From Algoriphagus sp. (GTDB lineage Bacteria > Bacteroidota > Bacteroidia > Cytophagales > Cyclobacteriaceae): 64,000 nt of DNA. The notes under the pieces are model-generated. The model made no database searches, was not told where the DNA came from, and was given only the letters and a program-made list of their open reading frames with translations. Of this stretch, positions 58,362-64,000 are shown piece by piece; positions within the stretch are counted from its first letter, which is position 1; every line of letters starts with the position of its first letter. Location: contig JAQSDM010000012.1 of NCBI GenBank assembly GCA_029945945.1, forward strand, positions 186,001 to 250,000, in the 5' to 3' direction. The translations under genes were made by a program, and so were the position numbers.

Positions 58362-59006
58362 ATGAGAAACTTCCTTTTCCTTCTTTTTTGTGCCTTTCTG
58401 ATTTCTTCCTGTACGAGTTCAAAAGTTTATACTCGCTTTTCCTGTCACATCTGCCTCAGTAAATCAGACGGGGTTTTACTCCTGCCATTGGCATGGGACC
58501 CGAGCTTCCAGCGCTTGAGTGTGGCGGAGCAAAATCAACTGGAAACTCAGATTCTGACCATTTTGAGAGATCAGGGATTTACAAAGGCGGAACTTTATGA
58601 TCGGCTGGACTACGAATTACTTTCCACAGGTATCAAAGATCTGAATGACTCTACCCAGCGAGCCAAAGTGAATTCAACTCTAGGCTATCCCTATCTGATT
58701 GGAATCTCTTTGGGTGAAATAAAAGATATAAATGGATGGGATTACCAGCGGCCGGAAGAAGTCAATGCGATCTATCCCGAATACCGCGAACCCTTGGAAA
58801 TATCCGCAACGCTTCGGGTCGCATTGATCGAAACTGCAACCGGAAAAATCGTTTCTGATAATACTGTGATTACAGAAATCGGGGAATTTGGAATTCCCGA
58901 TAAAGAAGGTGGCCAGGATTATTGGAATTTTGGCACCGTAAGTAAGGCTATTCGGGTGGCAACTAGCAAAGGCATCAGTTTTATGGTGAAGGATTGCGGT
59001 TGCTGA
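58362..59006 (+). CDS. Lipoprotein of unknown function
   Basis: 214 residues with signal ending ISSC (C17). Mature part has an alternating alpha/beta pattern: LLPLAWDPSFQRLSVAEQNQLETQILTILRDQGFTKAELYDRLDYE (about 42-86), YPYLIGISLGEI (about 107) and ISATLRVALIETATGKIVSDNTVI (about 143-167). It resembles the small lipoproteins with a GNA1162/DUF4136-like fold that act in envelope assembly, but I cannot assign it. It ends with an unusual KDCGC tail. Confidence 0.65.
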   Translation: MRNFLFLLFCAFLISSCTSSKVYTRFSCHICLSKSDGVLLLPLAWDPSFQRLSVAEQNQLETQILTILRDQGFTKAELYDRLDYELLSTGIKDLNDSTQRAKVNSTLGYPYLIGISLGEIKDINGWDYQRPEEVNAIYPEYREPLEISATLRVALIETATGKIVSDNTVITEIGEFGIPDKEGGQDYWNFGTVSKAIRVATSKGISFMVKDCGC

Positions 59007-59075
59007 GAACTGGGAAAAGTCTTCGGGTAGGGAAACCAATTTTTCAATCTTCCCCCATTTGAATTTTTCAATCCC

Positions 59076-59083
59076 TAACTTTG
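59076..59083 (+). promoter_or_regulatory. Candidate -7 element for pyrD
   Basis: TAACTTTG fits TAnnTTTG, 25 bases before the GTG at 59109. A TTTG lies 14 bases upstream, shorter than the usual -33 spacing. Confidence 0.55.
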
Positions 59084-59108
59084 GGAGCCAAACAGAATCC
59101 CCGCTCCC

Positions 59109-60149
59109 GTGTACAAATCCATCCTGAAACCCCTGCTTTTTCTCAAGAAACCTGAGGACGCACACCACTTCACTTTTGATCTTACCAAGATGAGTTTCAA
59201 CCTGCCCATTGTGGGTTCGGTAGTCAAATCAATCTATGGTTTTGAGGATTCAAGACTTGAGCGGGAGGTATTCGGATTAAAATTCAAGAATCCTGTGGGT
59301 TTGGCTGCGGGGTTTGACAAAGACGCCAAGCTGATCGACGAGATGGCTATGCTGGGTTTTGGGTTTATCGAGATCGGAACGTTGACTCCAAAACCTCAGG
59401 AAGGGAACCCGCTTCCCAGACTTTTCAGACTTCCGCAGGACGAAGCACTGATCAATCGAATGGGCTTCAACAACGGAGGCGTACTCGATGCGGTGGAGCG
59501 ATTGAAAAAGCGGAAATCCAATGTAATCGTAGGTGGCAACATTGGCAAAAACAAAGTCACTCCAAACGAAAATGCGGTGGACGATTACTTGTTTTGCCTG
59601 GAAGCACTTCATCCGTATGTGGATTATTTTGTGGTAAATGTGAGCTCTCCAAACACGCCAAATCTTCGCGATTTGCAGGAAAAAGAGCCTTTGAAGCAAC
59701 TTTTGCAAGCCGTAAAATCTGCTAATGATCTGAAGCCAAATCCGAAACCGATCTTATTGAAAATCGCTCCGGACCTCACAGACGGGCAATTGGATGATAT
59801 CGTGGAGATCGTGCAGGAGACCGGAATTGCCGGTGTGATTGCGACCAATACGACCATCGATCGTTCGCAACTGAGCACTTCGAAAGCGGAAGTAGAAGCG
59901 ATCGGAGCAGGCGGAGTCAGCGGAAAAGTCCTCGGCAAAAGAAGCACCGAAGTGATCCGATATCTGCATCAGAAGTCAAAAGGAGCATTTCCCATCGTTG
60001 GCGTCGGGGGAATATTCTCCGCCGAAGATGCGATCGAGAAGCTCGAAGCGGGAGCAAGCCTGATTCAGGTTTACTCGGGCATGATTTATGAGGGACCAGC
60101 CTTGATCAAGAAAATCAAAAAGGGATTGTTGGCTTATTTTTCAAGGTAA
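59109..60149 (+). CDS. pyrD: Quinone-dependent dihydroorotate dehydrogenase (class 2)
   Basis: 346 residues, GTG start. Oxidises dihydroorotate to orotate in pyrimidine synthesis, passing electrons to (mena)quinone. The N-terminal amphipathic membrane-association helix ([22 protein letters not shown]) is the class 2 mark. [19 protein letters not shown] (about 61-79), [17 protein letters not shown] (about 92), MGFNNGGV (about 118), [14 protein letters not shown] with catalytic Ser (about 177-190) and FMN-binding [11 protein letters not shown] (about 300) follow. It has its own promoter-like site. Confidence 0.96.
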   Translation: MYKSILKPLLFLKKPEDAHHFTFDLTKMSFNLPIVGSVVKSIYGFEDSRLEREVFGLKFKNPVGLAAGFDKDAKLIDEMAMLGFGFIEIGTLTPKPQEGNPLPRLFRLPQDEALINRMGFNNGGVLDAVERLKKRKSNVIVGGNIGKNKVTPNENAVDDYLFCLEALHPYVDYFVVNVSSPNTPNLRDLQEKEPLKQLLQAVKSANDLKPNPKPILLKIAPDLTDGQLDDIVEIVQETGIAGVIATNTTIDRSQLSTSKAEVEAIGAGGVSGKVLGKRSTEVIRYLHQKSKGAFPIVGVGGIFSAEDAIEKLEAGASLIQVYSGMIYEGPALIKKIKKGLLAYFSR

Positions 60150-60203
60150 TTTGCCTTTCTTGACCCTTTACGCTTATCTTAAATACGGATTTGAATTTCA
60201 TAC

Positions 60204-62684
60204 ATGGCCACCAATACGCCCAAGACCAATACTTTTCGAAAGAAATCAGAAAACACCAAAAAGCAGGTCTCAGAACCTAAAGGCCCTGGTTTTTCTATTG
60301 GGAGCGTCAGTAGCCCAAAATTCGCATTGACATTTGGGATCCTGTTGATTTCAATTTCCTTTTTTCTCTTCATTGCTTTCATCAGCTACTTATTAAACGG
60401 GCCTGCGGATCAAAGTCTGGTCATGAACAATCCCGATCAGGCCATTCGAGACTCCGCCAGAGAATCTCAAAATTGGCTGGGTTATCTGGGAGCTCAGGCT
60501 TCCCATTGGATGATTTATCACTGGTTTGGGATCGCAGCATTTCTCTTTCCTCCCTTCATTTTCTTGCTTGGATTCAAATGGGCGTTTAAGCTTTCGCTCG
60601 TTTCTCTTACCCGATACACCACTTTTGCTTTGTTTTTTACTTTTTGGTTGGGTTTGCTGACCGGCTATGTAGTGATTTTGATCGAAGGATATTCCTTCTG
60701 GAGCTTCCTTTCAGGAGGTTTTGGATATGAGCTTGCAAAACTTTCAGCGGATTTTCTGAGTTGGGGCACGTTTATTCTGCTGGCTGGATCGCTGTTGATC
60801 TTCGTGATCTTCTTTTTTGACATCAATGAATTACGCTGGTTCGCAGCAAGTCTTTCGGCTATTGAGGATGAACCTGAAGTTAAAGCTGCTGCAGCTCCCA
60901 AGAATCCTTTTGGTAAAAAGGGAACTGACGAACCCCAGATCGAAGAGGAAGAATTACTTGAAGAAGAGGAAGAATTTGAAGACGATGGAACCGACTGGTT
61001 CGTAAAGAAAGAAGGAGATCTCATGATGGAGCAAGAGGAAGCAGAAGAAGATGACCTCTTTGACGTGCCTCAAATTAATCTTCTGGATGAAATCGCCCAA
61101 GAACCTGAATTGGTCGGGAAGAATTTTTCAGTGACCAAACCAGTTGGCGAAAAGACTGCAGAAGAGGTAGAAAACCTGGATCCCTACGACCCAACGCTTG
61201 ATTTACCAAAATACAAGTACCCGACGCTTGACTTGCTGAACGAATACGATGTACAGAAAGTAACCGTTTCTCGTCAGGAGCTGGAAGAAAACAAAAACAA
61301 GATCGTTGAAACCCTGGTCAATTTTAAAATCGGAATTCAAGAGATCAAAGCCACTATCGGTCCCACTGTGACGCTGTACGAAATCGTGCCGGATCCGGGA
61401 GTAAAAATCTCCAAAATCAAAAACCTTGAAGACGATATTGCCCTGAGTTTGGCGGCATTGGGAATTCGTATCATTGCACCAATCCCTGGAAAAGGAACGA
61501 TCGGTATTGAAGTGCCTAATAAAAACCGAGAGCTCGTTCCGGCAAGATCTGTCCTGGGAACTGAGAAGTTTCTGAAATCAGACAAGGATCTCCCGATCGT
61601 GCTGGGCAAAACCATTTCCAATGAAGTCTTCGTGGCTGATTTGGCAAAAATGCCTCACCTCCTGATGGCGGGAGCAACCGGACAAGGAAAGTCTGTGGGT
61701 TTGAACATGATCCTGGCTTCTTTGATTTACAAAAAGCATCCATCGCAACTCAAATTTGTTCTGGTTGATCCCAAAAAAGTGGAATTAACCCTCTTTAACA
61801 AGATCGAAAGACATTTTCTTGCGAAGCTTCCGGGCTCTGAAGAGGCCATTATTACAGATACCAAAAAGGTAATTCACACGCTGAATTCGCTATGCATCGA
61901 GATGGACAATCGATACAATTTGCTGAAAGAGGCCGGTGCGAGAAACCTGAAAGAATACAATGCGAAGTTCATCGCCCGCAAACTTAACCCGGACAAAGGC
62001 CATTATTTCATGCCTTACATCGTCCTTGTTATTGATGAGTTGGCGGACTTGATGATGACTGCCGGAAAGGAAATAGAAACTCCGATTGCTAGACTCGCAC
62101 AGCTTGCCCGGGCCATCGGAATTCACCTGGTTGTGGCGACTCAGCGACCTTCGGTCAACGTAATCACGGGTACAATCAAAGCGAATTTCCCTGCGAGACT
62201 TTCCTTTAAGGTTACTTCGAAAATCGACAGCAGAACCATTCTGGACGCTGGAGGAGCCGATCAGCTGATCGGAATGGGTGACATGTTACTATCCCACGGA
62301 TCTGAAATGACCCGAATCCAATGTGCATTTTTAGATACGCCAGAAGTTGAGGCTATCTGTGATTGGATTGGCGGGCAGAAGGGATATTCAGATGCATATT
62401 TGCTTCCTGAATTCGTCGGAGAAGATGGTGAAGGTTCGCTTTCGAGCGTGGATTTATCCGACAGAGATCCTCTTTTTGACGAAGCTGCAAGACTGATCGT
62501 GATGCATCAGCAGGGTAGCACTTCTTTGATCCAGCGGAAATTGAAACTCGGCTACAATCGGGCAGGCCGGATCGTTGATCAATTGGAAGCCGCGGGGATC
62601 GTCGGGTCTTTCGAAGGATCAAAAGCCCGCGAAGTCCTGGTTCAGGATGAGGCTAGTTTGGAACGGTTATTGAATAGTCTGTAA
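60204..62684 (+). CDS. ftsK: DNA translocase FtsK
   Basis: 826 residues. Four or so membrane helices in the first 210 residues anchor it at the division septum. A Glu/Asp-rich linker (about 245-310, EEEELLEEEEEFEDDG) follows, then the alpha/beta motor with Walker A GATGQGKS (490-497) and Walker B VLVIDELADLM (about 610), and the C-terminal gamma winged-helix domain (about 755-820, LIQRKLKLGYNRAGRIVDQLEAAGIVG), which reads KOPS sites. It pumps DNA and activates XerCD at dif. The linker is short compared with E. coli. Confidence 0.97.
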   Translation: MATNTPKTNTFRKKSENTKKQVSEPKGPGFSIGSVSSPKFALTFGILLISISFFLFIAFISYLLNGPADQSLVMNNPDQAIRDSARESQNWLGYLGAQASHWMIYHWFGIAAFLFPPFIFLLGFKWAFKLSLVSLTRYTTFALFFTFWLGLLTGYVVILIEGYSFWSFLSGGFGYELAKLSADFLSWGTFILLAGSLLIFVIFFFDINELRWFAASLSAIEDEPEVKAAAAPKNPFGKKGTDEPQIEEEELLEEEEEFEDDGTDWFVKKEGDLMMEQEEAEEDDLFDVPQINLLDEIAQEPELVGKNFSVTKPVGEKTAEEVENLDPYDPTLDLPKYKYPTLDLLNEYDVQKVTVSRQELEENKNKIVETLVNFKIGIQEIKATIGPTVTLYEIVPDPGVKISKIKNLEDDIALSLAALGIRIIAPIPGKGTIGIEVPNKNRELVPARSVLGTEKFLKSDKDLPIVLGKTISNEVFVADLAKMPHLLMAGATGQGKSVGLNMILASLIYKKHPSQLKFVLVDPKKVELTLFNKIERHFLAKLPGSEEAIITDTKKVIHTLNSLCIEMDNRYNLLKEAGARNLKEYNAKFIARKLNPDKGHYFMPYIVLVIDELADLMMTAGKEIETPIARLAQLARAIGIHLVVATQRPSVNVITGTIKANFPARLSFKVTSKIDSRTILDAGGADQLIGMGDMLLSHGSEMTRIQCAFLDTPEVEAICDWIGGQKGYSDAYLLPEFVGEDGEGSLSSVDLSDRDPLFDEAARLIVMHQQGSTSLIQRKLKLGYNRAGRIVDQLEAAGIVGSFEGSKAREVLVQDEASLERLLNSL

Positions 62685-62717
62685 AGGCTGCTCTGAAGTT
62701 CCGAGGGCCAACATTAC

Positions 62718-63371
62718 ATGAAAAAATTAGCCCTGGTTTTTACCATTTTTCTTTCAATTTTGTTCGCAGCAGATGCAGCTGCGCAAAAAGATCCCAAAGC
62801 CAAAGTAGTGCTGGATGGCATGAGCCAAAAGTTCCAAAGCATGAAAGGCTTTACCGCCAACTTCGACTTTACTTATCAGGATGGTAGCGGATCAAGCGAT
62901 CGTCAAACAGGCGATATCGCTGTGAAAGGCAACCAATACCGACTCAAACTTCCGGATCAGGAAATTTACAACAACGGGAAAACTGTCTGGACTTTCATCC
63001 AAACTGATAGCTACAAAGAAGTTACGATCAACGATGTGTCTCAGATGGAAGGGGAATTGACTCCTTCGAATATCTTCCGCATGTATGAGACAGGCTTCAG
63101 TTACAAACTTTTGGCTGAAAAAACATTTCAGGGCAAATCCACTCAAGTCGTTGAATTGGTCGCGGAAAAAGCGAATGCTCCCTTCCAGAAAGTTCGCCTG
63201 ATGATCGATAAAACCACAAAAGATTTGATGGGTTGGGAAATGTTTGACGGACAAGGTGGCGTGTTTTCTTATACCTTTAAAAATCTAAAAGCTCAGCCAA
63301 GTCTGCCCGATACCTATTTCGCTTTTGATGTGAAACTGCATCCTGGAATTGAAGTGATTGATTTGAGGTAG
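62718..63371 (+). CDS. lolA: Outer-membrane lipoprotein carrier LolA-like protein
   Basis: 217 residues with a signal peptide ending DAAA (about 23). LolA/LolB-like incomplete beta-barrel fold: MSQKFQSMKGFTANFDFTYQD (about 36-56), GNQYRLKLPDQEIYNNGKTVWTF (about 75-97), SNIFRMYETGF and DKTTKDLMGWEMFDGQGG. It ferries lipoproteins from the inner to the outer membrane; this window alone encodes many. Common right after ftsK in Bacteroidota and 33 bases from it here. Confidence 0.93.
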   Translation: MKKLALVFTIFLSILFAADAAAQKDPKAKVVLDGMSQKFQSMKGFTANFDFTYQDGSGSSDRQTGDIAVKGNQYRLKLPDQEIYNNGKTVWTFIQTDSYKEVTINDVSQMEGELTPSNIFRMYETGFSYKLLAEKTFQGKSTQVVELVAEKANAPFQKVRLMIDKTTKDLMGWEMFDGQGGVFSYTFKNLKAQPSLPDTYFAFDVKLHPGIEVIDLR

Positions 63372-63483
63372 GTCCGTTTAGGATAATCTGCAAAGTTTTC
63401 AGTAGCCGTATTTCCTTTTTTTTACTGGCTGGAAGATCGAAGAAGTAAAATTATCAGATATTTTCCCTGATACGAAAGTGAAA

Positions 63484-64000
63484 TTATCTGATGCTCTTCA
63501 AAACCCAATTTTTAACTAAGTCCAAACCATACTCAGTCAAATAAGCTTCCGGATGATATTGAATTCCTAAAATTGGCAATTCTCTATGAGCCATAGCCAT
63601 GATTTCTCCGCCTTCAGTTTCTAAAATTGCTTCCAGAGATTCAGGCAAATCCTCCAGTTGGAGAGAATGATAACGGGTCACATTGAATCGATCCGGCAAT
63701 GAATCGGTCAGAAAATGTGGCTTGGATTTCTTTACCTGATGGACTTTCCCATGAATCGGAAATGGGCTTTTAACCAGTTTGGCACCAAAAAATTCTCCGA
63801 TTGCCTGATGTCCAAGGCAGACTCCCAATACAGGAACCCTGGTATAGTACTTTTCAAAAATCTCCATCAGATTTCCGGCACTCTCGGGTCTTCCAGGTCC
63901 AGGCGAAAGAATCAATCCCCTGAAATCAATTTGCTCTAAATCCTTGAGAGAAACATCATTGCGAAGCACAAGCAATTCCTCTCCTGTTTGCCTCAGCAAG
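63484..64000 (-). CDS. Anthranilate/aminodeoxychorismate synthase glutamine amidotransferase, 5' end cut by window
   Basis: 172 residues are visible, lacking only about 20 N-terminal residues that lie beyond the window. Class I glutamine amidotransferase providing ammonia to TrpE or PabB. Oxyanion LSPGPGRPESAG (about 32-43 of the visible part), nucleophile Cys in VLGVCLGHQAIGEFFGA (about 57-74), and the His/Glu of QYHPEAYLTEYG (about 147) are intact. Neighbouring genes are outside the window, so trpG versus pabA cannot be told. Confidence 0.94.
   Translation of the reverse strand, partial: LLRQTGEELLVLRNDVSLKDLEQIDFRGLILSPGPGRPESAGNLMEIFEKYYTRVPVLGVCLGHQAIGEFFGAKLVKSPFPIHGKVHQVKKSKPHFLTDSLPDRFNVTRYHSLQLEDLPESLEAILETEGGEIMAMAHRELPILGIQYHPEAYLTEYGLDLVKNWVLKSIR

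Overview
The window looks like chromosome of a Bacteroidota bacterium, most likely a marine or freshwater Cytophagales (Cyclobacteriaceae, Algoriphagus-like). The evidence is a SusC/SusD pair, PorT next to menaquinone methyltransferase, a bacillithiol gene (bshC), DUF3810 and DUF5606 family proteins, many lipoproteins, almost no Shine-Dalgarno sites, and several TAnnTTTG promoter elements. The genus is inferred; no rRNA or tRNA gene is seen.

Layout. 0-3.7 kb: M19 dipeptidase (truncated by the window start), divergent from a lipoprotein esterase and a beta-propeller lipoprotein. 3.8-7.3 kb: an operon of a secreted ADP-ribosylglycohydrolase-fold lipoprotein, ribokinase and a GRP-type sugar transporter. 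7.6-11.1 kb: acyl-ACP desaturase, M20 amidohydrolase, pirin. 11.1-13.8 kb: a four-gene cluster of unknown function in which three proteins share one strand motif (DUF2589-like) and the fourth is a zinc ribbon. 14-21.2 kb: the 2-oxoglutarate dehydrogenase operon sucA-sucB-lpdA, interrupted by a four-helix-bundle (23S-IVS-type) gene that is bracketed by inverted arrays of 7-base words. 21.4-27.3 kb: SusC/SusD/lipoprotein operon. 28-36.8 kb: housekeeping genes (bshC, ispF, mnmD, psd, gdhA, cdsA). 36.8-43 kb: CPBP protease, dusB, EamA exporter, a large plug-domain protein without a barrel. 43-50.5 kb: DUF3810, NfuA, ThuA, VanX-like dipeptidase, SDR, porT, ubiE, engB. 50.7-57.3 kb: TIM-barrel isomerase, rnhA, MarC, AraC regulator, cupin, aminotransferase, aroQ, xerD. 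57.5-64 kb: TlpA-like protein, two unknowns, pyrD, ftsK, lolA and a 3'-complete trpG/pabA.

The most unusual thing in the window is not a gene. At least thirteen intergenic stretches are built of degenerate 7-base words repeated in register (occasionally 8). Each locus has its own word (GTAC-N3, GTTNNNN, TCTC-N3, GTAAGTA, TGAA-N3, CGGATTT and others) but the period is the same. Several fold back into long inverted repeats. One pair (10.07 and 47.43 kb) is a diverged inverted duplicate, and another pair brackets the four-helix-bundle gene inside the TCA operon. They resemble the heptanucleotide STRR sequences known in filamentous cyanobacteria. A link between such arrays and the four-helix-bundle protein is my inference and the best candidate here for an undescribed system. 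The DUF2589-like cluster is the second candidate.
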